DNA of 39,609 bases from an uncultured Saprospiraceae bacterium (GTDB taxonomy: Bacteria > Bacteroidota > Bacteroidia > Chitinophagales > Saprospiraceae), in the NCBI GenBank assembly GCA_938028705.1, contig CALIZI010000457.1, positions 1 to 39,609 on the forward strand, given 5' to 3'. Both the position numbers and the translations under genes were made by a program. The notes under the pieces are model-generated. The model had not been told where the DNA came from, did not search any database, and was given only the letters and a program-made list of their open reading frames with translations. The stretch's first letter is position 1. The number at the start of each line of letters is the position of its first letter. Below, one piece after another: positions 25,701-33,805 of this stretch.

Positions 25701-28439
25701 GGTAATTTGAACAATCTGTGGTATATCAATTTAGAAAGTAATCAGTTCGGTACCATTCCGGCTGCATTGGGCGATATAACAAGCAGTTATTTCTCTTTAA
25801 ATTTCAAAAACAATGCAGCTACCGGATGTTTTGACTATAACCTGATTAATTTGTGCAGTAAGTTCTCATCTTGGACCAGCAACGAAATAAGTGTCGGTAA
25901 CAATTTTAGTGCAACATGGGTTGAGTTTTGTAATAGCGGAGCCAATATATGTGCTATCCCTACATGCAGACAGGATGATTCACTGACACTCGTCACCTTG
26001 TATAATTCCATGAATGGTAGTAATTGGACAAATACATGGACACTGACTCAACCTATCAATACATGGAATGGCATCACGCTCAATGCTTGGGGCTGTGTCG
26101 AAGCAATAGATTTATCCGAAAATCAACTTAGCGGTACCATACCTCCCGAAATTGGTAATTTCAGTTACCTGACTTCCCTCAACCTCGGCGATAATCAAAT
26201 CACCGGAGCTATTCCCCCTGAAATTGCCAACCTAATCAGGTTGGAAGAACTACAAATAGACAATAATCAATTGACAGGAAATATTCCTGTGGGTTTTGGC
26301 AATCTTACTCATTTATCTGCTTTAAATTTATCCAATAATCAATTAACCGATGCTATACCCTCCGAGATAGGAGAGGCTTCTAATTTGACATATTTAAATT
26401 TATCTGATAATACTCTGAGTGGAAGTATCCCCTCCGAGATAGGACAATTGAGAAGATTAAATTACTTATATCTAAATAATAATGCGCTGACGGGTTCGAT
26501 TCCTTATACTTTGGGCAATATCAGATATCTTAATGTATTAGCCCTGCAACACAACCAATTAACGGGAAATATTCCATATACCCTTACCTCGCTGTATCGT
26601 TTGGATGAATTGCGTTTGCACGATAATCAACTGAGCGGCTGCTTTTATACGGCACTTTCGCATTTATGTACCGAATTGGATTCTGCATTCAATACCAATG
26701 CGTATATCTCTGACGGCAATAATTTTACGACAGCTTGGGAAGACCTTTGCAATGACAATACGACCAATATATGCGAGCCGGTTTGGGCAGGCGATTTCAA
26801 TTTTGACGGCACAGCCAATGAAAAAGATGTTTTGTATTGGGGGCTTGCACATAACAATACAGGACCTCCCCGCGAAAACCCCTGGAATATATACTTTGAT
26901 GAAACTTGGTATCCCGAAGAAGCAGCAGACTGGACGCAAGATGTAGCGGGGCTCAACAATAAACATCAGGACGGTGACGGCAATGGCATAATAGACACTG
27001 ATGATTTTGATATATTGAGATTGAATTTTGAGCGAACACATATTTTTAGTTCACCTCCGCTTATTGAAAGTACCATCATATATCGTTTGGAAAGAGTCGG
27101 TACACCCGGCGGTGATATGACTTACGATTTGTATATTGAAGACCGGACAGGTGCGCCTGTCGAAGCGCATGGTGTATCATTGACCATAGATTTCGGAATA
27201 TTGCCTGTACTGGACATTGAACTGGATGTTTCAAATTCTTCACTGATGCCAAGCGATACATTCAAACTATTTAATGAATCCGAAAACAGACTGCACTTAG
27301 GCTTGACCCGCACCGATAAAACCAATCAAGTTTGCGATGCGCCCATAGCCTCTTTTGTAGTGATGACAGAATTTTTACTTGACAATACCGAGTTTGAAAT
27401 AAGGATTGAAAACGGCAACAAGATAACAGCCGATGCTACTGTGGCAGACATCATCGGAACGAGTATATTTGATACTCCACCCCTCATGACCGACCCATTA
27501 AACCCCTTACGTGCAACCGCCTCTGCTATCCATGCCCAATGCACGATGTATGGCATGGCATGGGCAACGGCTTCAGGTGGCACTCCCCCTTACACTTACC
27601 TGTGGAGTACCGGAGAGACCACCGAAAGCATCACCCAACTCAACGGAGGTATGTATGAAGTAAGCGTCACAGATGCCCTCGGTATGTCGAAAGCCATTAG
27701 CCTTAATATTGATGACGCATATCTGCCTGTTTATGACAGTGACGGTAATTTGATACCTTGCAACACCATTCTCGATATTCGTATGCTTCTTGAAGGGGCT
27801 TACAAGCCCACGAGCGATACCATGAAAACAAGTTTGCTACAATTGGGTGTCTTACCCGAAAACAGGCATCCCTACCACATTGCCCCCTGGAATTATCCGG
27901 GATTGGAAGGCTCCAACTGGAAACTTGCAGATTATCCCGACGATGCGGTAGATTGGGTATTGGTCTCCCTCCGTACCGGTACTACGAGCGATACCCAAAT
28001 CGCCCAAACTGCCGCCATTTTGAAAAAAGACGGTCGTTTGTACTTCCCCCAACCTATCAGGTCGGTGAGTACAGTGGAGTCTGTGTATATCGTTATCGAA
28101 CATCGCAACCATTTAGCTATAATGACTCCCGATCCTATTCCGATAAACGGTAATAAGTTGATCTATGATTTTAGTGTAACTGACAGCTATAATATAGGTG
28201 GATTCGGACAGAAACAAACAGCCAACGGAAAATGGGTCATGTTTGCAGGTGACTGCGCCCAAACAGGTGATATTTTGGGCTACGATGTTAATGGAGCAGA
28301 CAAGGCACTTTGGGATACTTATAATGGTAATTTTTTCATTTACCATCCGACAGATATGAATCTGGATGGAGATGTCAACGGAGCTGATAAGATACCTTGG
28401 TCCTTCAATAATGGTTTTTCTTCTGCTGTACGAAGGTAA
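22785..28439 (+). CDS. Giant secreted subtilase with two leucine-rich-repeat arrays
   Basis: An exported serine protease of 1,884 residues from the ATG at 22785; codons before it translate a repeat. Signal peptide 1-25 (STYAQ), then an inhibitor-like prodomain (YVPGQVLIKMKQG). The subtilase S8 domain has catalytic D169 (AVLDSGID), H246 (NGHGTHVAG) and S430 (SGTSIATPYVSG). Next is an LRR block of 19 repeats, mostly 23 residues (LPPEIGNLTNLTNLDLSYNN; about 540-1000), with Cys-containing caps. A second capped block of about seven 24-residue, plant-type repeats follows (LSGTIPPEIGNFSYLTSLNL; about 1105-1290). Then come a dockerin-like segment with GDFNFDG and DGDGNGIIDTDDFD, an SprB-like repeat (GGTPPYTYLWSTGETTESI), and a C-terminal module ending in MNLDGDVNGADK. 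Probably surface-bound or released. A strong terminator follows. Confidence 0.88.
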   Translation: MNISTIYRVLALSLCCLVCASTYAQNRPEYVPGQVLIKMKQGKSTNHKSALKTRMGAAKHRLLHNNIEVWHIDESKHKADIEQVIQQYCDHPDIEYIEPNYYYYPADAHYYESCMEDPQNTTPNDPDYALQWGLHNTGQTGGTADADIDAPEAWDIATGSPSVKVAVLDSGIDWTHEDLSENIWQNLGEDADGDGRVLEYSYYSDTWVLDPGDMNGIDDDGNGYVDDLIGWDFVNNDNNPSDTNGHGTHVAGVLGAKGDNDAGMSGVTWDVQMMPIRIFGESHNQGASTDAIISALDYAVSMGAQISNNSWSGNGRSQAMEDAIQEAANAGHLFITAAGNNCLNTDHSPSYPAGYDSDNIISVAAINQNDQLAPFSNYGANTVDVAAPGTAIWSSVPSEGFESITPQPDDDDDYISPIPSDGYDYLSGTSIATPYVSGTAALVWGRHYDKSYRDIKDAIINSAEATAALNGKCVANGRLNLYNTLNYFGELPLTPLDSLCRMSDSLALVAVLDANPNIGWDLTQPMDTWSGVTLSEAGCVSQLRFFHSNRVNTIPPEFGDLTGLTYLYIYDYSNNLKTLPPEFGNLTNLTYLDINSGLTSLPSEFGNLTNLTNLELNGNVLTTLPPEFGNLTNLTNLDLSYNNLMTLPPEIGNLNNLNNLYLYNNDLTSLPSEFGNLTNLTTLDLHSNDLIILPAEIGNLTSLTTLDLYENDLIILPAEIGNLNNLNNLYLYKNSLTTLPAEIGNLSNLETLIARNNSLMTLPTEISNLNNLIYLDLRYNNLTNLPAEVGNLTNLGTLDLRNNNLASLPPEIGNLSNLNHLFLSANNLTTLPAEIGNLTNLNNLYLDNNDLTTVVPEIGNLNNLRFLSLTSNSLTTLPAEIGNLNNLSNLHVESNNLTTLPPEIGNLTNLTDLRLINNNLTNLPTEIGNLTNLTYLYLNHNDIATLPPEIGNLNIGRLELGNNNLTNLPTEIGNLNNLWYINLESNQFGTIPAALGDITSSYFSLNFKNNAATGCFDYNLINLCSKFSSWTSNEISVGNNFSATWVEFCNSGANICAIPTCRQDDSLTLVTLYNSMNGSNWTNTWTLTQPINTWNGITLNAWGCVEAIDLSENQLSGTIPPEIGNFSYLTSLNLGDNQITGAIPPEIANLIRLEELQIDNNQLTGNIPVGFGNLTHLSALNLSNNQLTDAIPSEIGEASNLTYLNLSDNTLSGSIPSEIGQLRRLNYLYLNNNALTGSIPYTLGNIRYLNVLALQHNQLTGNIPYTLTSLYRLDELRLHDNQLSGCFYTALSHLCTELDSAFNTNAYISDGNNFTTAWEDLCNDNTTNICEPVWAGDFNFDGTANEKDVLYWGLAHNNTGPPRENPWNIYFDETWYPEEAADWTQDVAGLNNKHQDGDGNGIIDTDDFDILRLNFERTHIFSSPPLIESTIIYRLERVGTPGGDMTYDLYIEDRTGAPVEAHGVSLTIDFGILPVLDIELDVSNSSLMPSDTFKLFNESENRLHLGLTRTDKTNQVCDAPIASFVVMTEFLLDNTEFEIRIENGNKITADATVADIIGTSIFDTPPLMTDPLNPLRATASAIHAQCTMYGMAWATASGGTPPYTYLWSTGETTESITQLNGGMYEVSVTDALGMSKAISLNIDDAYLPVYDSDGNLIPCNTILDIRMLLEGAYKPTSDTMKTSLLQLGVLPENRHPYHIAPWNYPGLEGSNWKLADYPDDAVDWVLVSLRTGTTSDTQIAQTAAILKKDGRLYFPQPIRSVSTVESVYIVIEHRNHLAIMTPDPIPINGNKLIYDFSVTDSYNIGGFGQKQTANGKWVMFAGDCAQTGDILGYDVNGADKALWDTYNGNFFIYHPTDMNLDGDVNGADKIPWSFNNGFSSAVRR

Positions 28440-28459
28440 TTTGAGAAATTTCAAATGAC

Positions 28460-28511
28460 AAGCACCAAATTTCAATCGGCTTTGGATTGGGATTTGGTGC
28501 TTATTTTTTTT
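28460..28511 (+). terminator. Terminator after the subtilase-LRR gene
   Basis: A perfect 11-bp stem, AAGCACCAAAT (28460-28470) with ATTTGGTGCTT (28492-28502), is followed by eight T residues from 28504. It lies 21 bases after the stop codon. Confidence 0.85.
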
Positions 28512-28716
28512 GCTTCGCAAAAAGTTCCTTCAACAACCAAACAATGAGTCTGCATTAATAATGAGAAAAAACGATTTTAACAAATTTTGATTTTTTAATT
28601 AAAAAAATAATTTAAATATTTATATTTATTTTCCTTATTGTGATTTTTTAATATGAAAATAAAAATTTAATTTTTTTGAATTTCTATACTTTCTAATGTG
28701 GACTCAACAATTATAG

Positions 28717-28778
28717 GCTATCCACCTAACGTTGGACAGTTTGATAATCAGTCAGTTACAATATTATTGAAATTCAGG
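28717..28778 (+). repeat. Dispersed direct repeat, copy 1
   Basis: GGCTATCCACCTAACGTTGG followed by ACAGTTTGATAATCA and AGTTA recurs with few changes at 36415-36476. It is in a long non-coding gap (28512-29139) that otherwise holds the inverted-repeat element at 28815-28978 and AT-rich DNA. Confidence 0.75.
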
Positions 28779-28814
28779 TTCATACTACTATACATGACCC
28801 AAAACCCCCAAAAG

Positions 28815-28978
28815 AAAACGTCTTGCTGAATTTATTTCAGCATCTCCTATGCAATGGAAAACGGTTGATAAAAAATGCTCTAATTTATTGATTTATAGTA
28901 AGCTACAAATTTGTAGCTCACACTTAACATCGTGCTTGTGGCTTAGGAGATGCTGAAATAAATTCAGCAAGACGTTTT
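28815..28978. repeat. MITE-like element with perfect 35-bp inverted ends
   Basis: The left arm 28815-28849 (AAAACGTCTTGCTGAATTTA ... CATCTCCTA) is exactly reverse-complementary to the right arm 28944-28978. Inside is a second perfect palindrome, AGCTACAAA-TTTGTAGCT (28901-28918). A partial third copy of the arm (AAATAAATTCAGCAAGACG) follows at 29025-29043. No coding capacity for a transposase. Confidence 0.88.
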
Positions 28979-29139
28979 GGTTTGGAAGTGTTTTAGTGGT
29001 GACAACCGATTTGTGACACACTCAAATAAATTCAGCAAGACGCTTTCTTTTTGAGAGAAAAGGATGTTTATTTTTAATTGCACAGGTTGGACAAATGAAA
29101 AATTCTAAAAAACAAATTCCAATCCGAATGTGAATCTAT

Positions 29140-29748
29140 TTAATGTAATCTTAAAAATTCCGGGTCTTTATATTTTTTTGTTTTGTAATATTTTGGTCTT
29201 GTATCCATTCTAATATGCAGCCATATTACGCCCAATCCTGCCGTATTAAGCCAAATCAATTTTTGTTGTTCAAGCTCTTCAATTACTGTTTGACCTACTC
29301 TTTTGAACACCTCAATAACCTGTTCTTTATTTGCCAATCGTATAAACTTACCTATATGATTGTAAATTTCATCTTCTGTCTTTTTGGTAGGTACAACCAA
29401 TCTGGCATTCTTCCCTAAATTCATAAAATCTGCAACTTGTTCTTTGCTGTCTAAGTAATTTTTAAAAGCATTTTCATTACTCGGCAAATGTTCTAAAGGT
29501 TGACTTCTTTGTAAAATACATTCATATTTTTTTGGTAAAAACTCTTTGCTGATTGCCGGATGTTCCCAATAAAAAGCCGGATAATCCAACTTTATTAATT
29601 CATCTGTATAAAATGCTATAAATTCCGGATTATTCTCCCACAATTTAAATACATCTTCAAAACTTAAATATTGCTCACCTCTTTTCAGGCGAAATCTTAC
29701 AATATTTTCACTTTGTTCTTCAATTTTAATTTCGAATTTAGATGTCAT
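29140..29748 (-). CDS. DUF6940-like protein of unknown function
   Basis: A cytoplasmic protein of 202 residues without signal peptide or membrane segment. I match it to the DUF6940 family from several conserved blocks: LIKLDYPAFYWEHPAISKEF, YECILQRSQPLEHLP, ADFMNLGKNARLVVPTKK, and the C-terminal LNTAGLGVIWLHIRMDTRPK followed by YYKTKKYKDPEF. The last block, with conserved H, R, D and YY residues, looks like the most constrained part, but no activity is known for the family. The gene stands alone between two repeat-rich gaps. The surrounding region gives no functional clue. Confidence 0.7.
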   Translation of the reverse strand: MTSKFEIKIEEQSENIVRFRLKRGEQYLSFEDVFKLWENNPEFIAFYTDELIKLDYPAFYWEHPAISKEFLPKKYECILQRSQPLEHLPSNENAFKNYLDSKEQVADFMNLGKNARLVVPTKKTEDEIYNHIGKFIRLANKEQVIEVFKRVGQTVIEELEQQKLIWLNTAGLGVIWLHIRMDTRPKYYKTKKYKDPEFLRLH

Positions 29749-30265
29749 TTTTTGTTTTTCTTAATGAACGGATTTTTTATTGAATAATTTATAACGCTAT
29801 AAAATATAGCCGTTTTTTAATTAAAAAACTAGAAAATTACAACATTTATTGATTTCAAAATAATAAAAAATGCGCTTATTTCAAGTAACGGAATGTAACG
29901 CCGTCAGCCTGACGGCACACTGCCCCGCTGCCGTCAGGCTGACGGTGTTACATGTCACCCGATTTGGGGGCTGCATATTCAACTTGCCTTAATACTTTCC
30001 GCTTGGCATCAGAATTGCATTTTTAGTTAGTCGATGGTCTGCGGATGATGGTCGATTGTTATTTGCTAAGAACAAAATACAGCGTGACTTCGTTAAACGG
30101 GTATCGTCAGATGAACGTTTTTTGTAAAATATTAAGGCAAAATGATGTCGGACACTTTTGAAGTGTCAGACATCTATCCGTGCTTCAAAAAAATCTGTAA
30201 ACACCCATTAAATTCACCAAATTTGCTTTCAAAAATGGTGTCACAAATTCACGAAAATAAAGACT
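29749..30265. other. Gap with GC-rich palindromes and a possible coding relic
   Basis: Contents: a pair of GC-rich palindromes GCCGTCAGCCTGACGGC (29900-29916) and GCCGTCAGGCTGACGG (29930-29945); a hairpin GATGTCGGACACTT / AAGTGTCAGACATC (30144-30174); and an open stretch 29993-30127 translating to LGIRIAFLVSRWSADDGRLL and onward to SSDERF without a start. This last may be the decayed tail of a gene. No intact gene was seen. Confidence 0.5.
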
Positions 30266-33200
30266 ATGAAATTCATAAAGCGTTTATTTTATTTTTTGTT
30301 AATGCTCCTCTTTTTATTTGTAGGAGCATTGATAGCAATTCCTTATTTTTTCAAGGATAAAATCATTGCCCGCGCCAAAACGGAGATGAATAACAAGCTC
30401 AACGCAAAAGCCGATTTTGGCGATTTAAATATCTCGCTCATTCGCAGTTTTCCGAATGTAAGTTTGAGTTTGAATGATATTACAGTGGATGGGGTGGATG
30501 AATTTGAAGGGCTTAGATTGGCGGAAATTGATAAACTCAGATTGACGGCAGATGTGATGTCCGTCATCAAAGATGACCGACCTATCGAAGTCAAATCTTT
30601 TGTATTGGACGGTGCAGATATTCATGTAAAAATATTGAAAAATGGTCAGGCGAATTACGATATTATTAAAATAAATTCTAACGAAAAAGAGACTGACACA
30701 AGTGATTCAAATTTTAATTTATCCTTAAAAAAATACGCACTCAAAAACAGCCATATTATTTATGATGATGCCGCTTCAAATACTTACGCCGAAGTCAGTG
30801 GTCTGAATCATGAAGGTAAAGGTGATTTCACTGCTACGATTTACGATTTGGTCACACAAACAGAAGCCCAAGCATTGAGCGTAAAAAACGGTGGCATTAC
30901 CTACATCAGTAAAGCTGAAACAAACATTGACCTCACCCTCAATGCCGATATGAATAGCGGCAAATATAGTATTTCTGACAATGATATTCGATTGAATGAC
31001 TTGGAGTTATCACTCATTGGTTGGGTAGCACCGATTGGTGACGACATTGATATGCACCTCAAATTCAATACGCCGCAAAACGATTTCAAACATTTGCTTT
31101 CCATGGTACCCGGAGCATATATTGATAATTTCAGAAAGGTAAAAACGGAGGGCGAAATGGCATTGAGCGGAACAATAAAAGGTACATATAGCGACAGCAA
31201 AATGCCTACACTCGACCTCAAAGCGAATATCCAAAATGCAAGTTTTCAATACCCCGAATTACCAATGGGCATGAAGGATATTAATGCAAAGGCAAGCATT
31301 AAAAGTCCGGGTAGTGATTTGGATGAAATAGTGGTGGATGTGCCAACTTTTCACTTCAAATTAGGTGACAATCCTTTCGACCTGATTTTCAACTTACGTA
31401 CACCTATGAGCGACCCGCAAGTGAAGGCACGTGCGAAGGGGAAAATTGGTTTGACCGACCTTTCAAAAGCCTTTCCGATGGAAGGCGTAAAGACATTAAC
31501 GGGCTTGATTGATGCAGATGTGGACGTGGACACACGCATGTCGTATATCGAAAATTCGCAGTATGAAAAAGTGAATATGAAAGGTGATCTTAGTATTATG
31601 AATTTGAATTATGATGCTACCAATACACCACTTATCATAGTAAAAAATGCTAAGATGAATTTCACGCCACAGCAAGTTAATATTCCTTCATTTGATGCTT
31701 TGCTCGGCAAGAGCGATGTAGAAGCAACCGGCGAGATTGATAATGTATTAGCCTATTTTTCACCCAAAAAAACCATGAAAGGCGTTGTCACAATTCAGTC
31801 TGATTTATTGGATATAGATCAATGGATGACAGATACAAAAATAACGCAAAATGATCCCGTTCACGATGACGTAGAGACGCAAAACCATCCCGTTCACGAT
31901 GATGTAGAGACGCAAGATTTTGCGTCTCTACGTCATCGTGAACGGGATGGTTTTGACCGTTACAATTTCGATATTGATGCGGATTTCAAACGTATCAAAT
32001 ACGACAAATATGAATTGACGAACACAAAGGCATTGGGCAATTTTACACCCGAAAAAATTAATCTGACCCAATTTGAAACCCAAATGGACAAAAGCGACAT
32101 TCGCGGTACAAGTACGCTCGAAAATGTGATGGATTATGTATTCAATAACGAAACCTTGCGTGGCAATATTGACATTCAATCCAATACATTTGATGTCAAT
32201 CCCTTTATAAATGATGATTCCCATTCGATGACGGTAGAGACGCAAAATTTTGCGTCTCTACCGTCATCGAATGGGAATGGGAATATCCCCGACCGTTTTG
32301 ACGTAACATTCAATGCAGATGCAAAAGAGGTATTTTACGATATTTATACCCTAAAAAATATGAAAGCGAAAGGCAATTTCACCCCCGAAAAATTGACCTT
32401 AAATTCATTTTCTACTAACATCGGAAAAAGTGATATGAGTGGTAGTGGTGCATTGGAAAATGTGATGAATTATGTCTATAAAAACGAGGTCATTTCCGGC
32501 AATTTTGATTTGAAGTCAAGACTGCTCAATGTGGATGATTTATACGGAGAAGAAACAACGGAAACCAACGAAGAAGAATCAGCAAGTGTCTATCCTTTGC
32601 CGGAAAACATGAACATCAAATTCACCGCAGATATTGATGAGGTATTATACGATAATATGACCTTTGAAAATATGAAAGGAGATATGACCCTCAACAATGA
32701 GTCGTTGAATATCAAGGACTTCGCAGCAAATACCTTGAAGGGAGACATCGGTTTGTCGGGTGTTTATTCCACTTTGAATGCAGAAAAACCCGTATTTGAT
32801 TTTAAGTATAAAATGAATAAAATTGATTTTGGTGAGTCGTTTAATACTTTTGCTTCGGTGGAGGTCATTGCGCCGATAATGGAATTTGTAGAAGGTATAT
32901 TTTCAACAGAAATGAATTTTAAGGGCGAACTTAATCCCGATATGTCACTCGACTACAACACACTCACTGCGGAGGGCTTGATTCATACCTTGAATGCAGT
33001 GGTCAAAAACTTTGAACCACTTGCAAAATTGAGCGACAAGCTCAACATGAAAGACCTGAGTAAATTTGAAATTAAGGACACTAAAAATTGGTTTGATATA
33101 ACGGACGGGCAGTTCGTTTTGCGACCCTTTACCAATGATTTTAAAGACATTAAAATGAAAGGCGAAGGGCAACATGCACTGACGGCGGAGAATATGAATT

Positions 33201-33796
33201 ATAAAATGAATTTCACCGTACCGCGTGAAAAATTGGATGAAAGTGCTGCCGGAAGTGCTGCGAATCGCGGTATAGGTTTGTTGAGCGAACAAGCAAAAAA
33301 AATCGGTGTAACGATTGGTGAAAGTGATAATGTCAACTTTGATGTTACGATTACGGGCAGTCACAAGAAACCAAAATTTGAGATTAAATTTCTAAGTGCG
33401 AGCGGTAGAACGGTCAAGGAGGAAGTCAAAGAACAGGTGAAAGAAGTCGTAGAGGAAAAGGTAGAAGCTATCGAAACGAAAGCCGAAGAAATCGTAGAAG
33501 AAAAGAAAGAGAAAGCTACGAAAGTTGTTGAACAACAATTAGATACGATTCAAACGAAAGTAGAAGAAAAAGTAGATAAAGTGGTCGAAAAAGCGACCGA
33601 AGAGGTGAAAGATAAAGTTGGTGAGGCAGTCGGTACAGTGGTGGATTCATTGGTGACAGATAAGATTGGCGATAAGGTCAATGACAAGGTAGAAGAAGTC
33701 TTAGGCGATAAAGCAAAAGAAGAACTGGAGAAATGGAAGGATAAAATTAAGCTGCCGAAATTTGGGAAGAAAAAGAAGGATGATGATGGAAATTGA
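30266..33796 (+). CDS. AsmA-like envelope protein with in-frame palindromic insertions
   Basis: A 1,176-residue inner-membrane-anchored periplasmic protein of the AsmA/TamB-like superfamily, thought to help move lipids or assemble the outer membrane. One N-terminal membrane helix (FLLMLLFLFVGALIAIPYFF) is followed by AsmA-like beta-rich repeats. Tandem modules of about 100 residues recur (for example YELTNTKALGNFTPEKINLT, then IYTLKNMKAKGNFTPEKLTL). Between modules, residues 528-563 (two 11-residue NxPVHDDVETQ units plus DFASLRHRERDG) and 651-671 (SHSMTVETQNFASLPSSNGN) are translated from palindromic elements. A third equivalent linker (EETTETNEEESAS) has none. The last 120 residues are a Lys/Glu coiled coil (EEVKEQVKEVVEEKVEAIE). 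The gene appears to be monocistronic. Confidence 0.82.
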   Translation: MKFIKRLFYFLLMLLFLFVGALIAIPYFFKDKIIARAKTEMNNKLNAKADFGDLNISLIRSFPNVSLSLNDITVDGVDEFEGLRLAEIDKLRLTADVMSVIKDDRPIEVKSFVLDGADIHVKILKNGQANYDIIKINSNEKETDTSDSNFNLSLKKYALKNSHIIYDDAASNTYAEVSGLNHEGKGDFTATIYDLVTQTEAQALSVKNGGITYISKAETNIDLTLNADMNSGKYSISDNDIRLNDLELSLIGWVAPIGDDIDMHLKFNTPQNDFKHLLSMVPGAYIDNFRKVKTEGEMALSGTIKGTYSDSKMPTLDLKANIQNASFQYPELPMGMKDINAKASIKSPGSDLDEIVVDVPTFHFKLGDNPFDLIFNLRTPMSDPQVKARAKGKIGLTDLSKAFPMEGVKTLTGLIDADVDVDTRMSYIENSQYEKVNMKGDLSIMNLNYDATNTPLIIVKNAKMNFTPQQVNIPSFDALLGKSDVEATGEIDNVLAYFSPKKTMKGVVTIQSDLLDIDQWMTDTKITQNDPVHDDVETQNHPVHDDVETQDFASLRHRERDGFDRYNFDIDADFKRIKYDKYELTNTKALGNFTPEKINLTQFETQMDKSDIRGTSTLENVMDYVFNNETLRGNIDIQSNTFDVNPFINDDSHSMTVETQNFASLPSSNGNGNIPDRFDVTFNADAKEVFYDIYTLKNMKAKGNFTPEKLTLNSFSTNIGKSDMSGSGALENVMNYVYKNEVISGNFDLKSRLLNVDDLYGEETTETNEEESASVYPLPENMNIKFTADIDEVLYDNMTFENMKGDMTLNNESLNIKDFAANTLKGDIGLSGVYSTLNAEKPVFDFKYKMNKIDFGESFNTFASVEVIAPIMEFVEGIFSTEMNFKGELNPDMSLDYNTLTAEGLIHTLNAVVKNFEPLAKLSDKLNMKDLSKFEIKDTKNWFDITDGQFVLRPFTNDFKDIKMKGEGQHALTAENMNYKMNFTVPREKLDESAAGSAANRGIGLLSEQAKKIGVTIGESDNVNFDVTITGSHKKPKFEIKFLSASGRTVKEEVKEQVKEVVEEKVEAIETKAEEIVEEKKEKATKVVEQQLDTIQTKVEEKVDKVVEKATEEVKDKVGEAVGTVVDSLVTDKIGDKVNDKVEEVLGDKAKEELEKWKDKIKLPKFGKKKKDDDGN
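31848..31954. repeat. Palindromic element (GTAGAGACGC family) plus tandem 33-bp unit in asmA-like gene
   Basis: The 74-bp palindrome 31881-31954 has 37-bp arms with two mismatches (ATCCCGTTCACGATGA(T/C)G then TAGAGACGCAA). Before it, 31848-31880 is a direct 33-bp copy of the left arm. Unit lengths keep the reading frame. Confidence 0.9.
32217..32278. repeat. Palindromic element (GTAGAGACGC family), second copy in asmA-like gene
   Basis: A perfect 62-bp palindrome with 31-bp arms (ATTCCCATTCGATGACG followed by GTAGAGACGCAAAA) centred at 32247/32248. It is in frame and sits in the linker equivalent to that of the first copy. Confidence 0.92.
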
Positions 33797-33805
33797 TGTT
33801 GATGT

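Noticed and set aside
24460-25780. CRISPR-like regular repeats
   Set aside because: Period 69 bp with conserved coding sense (LRR consensus) and no unique spacers.
30142-30360. 72-codon frame before the AsmA-like gene
   Set aside because: Its start lies in a palindrome and it overlaps the AsmA-like start in another frame; no family features.
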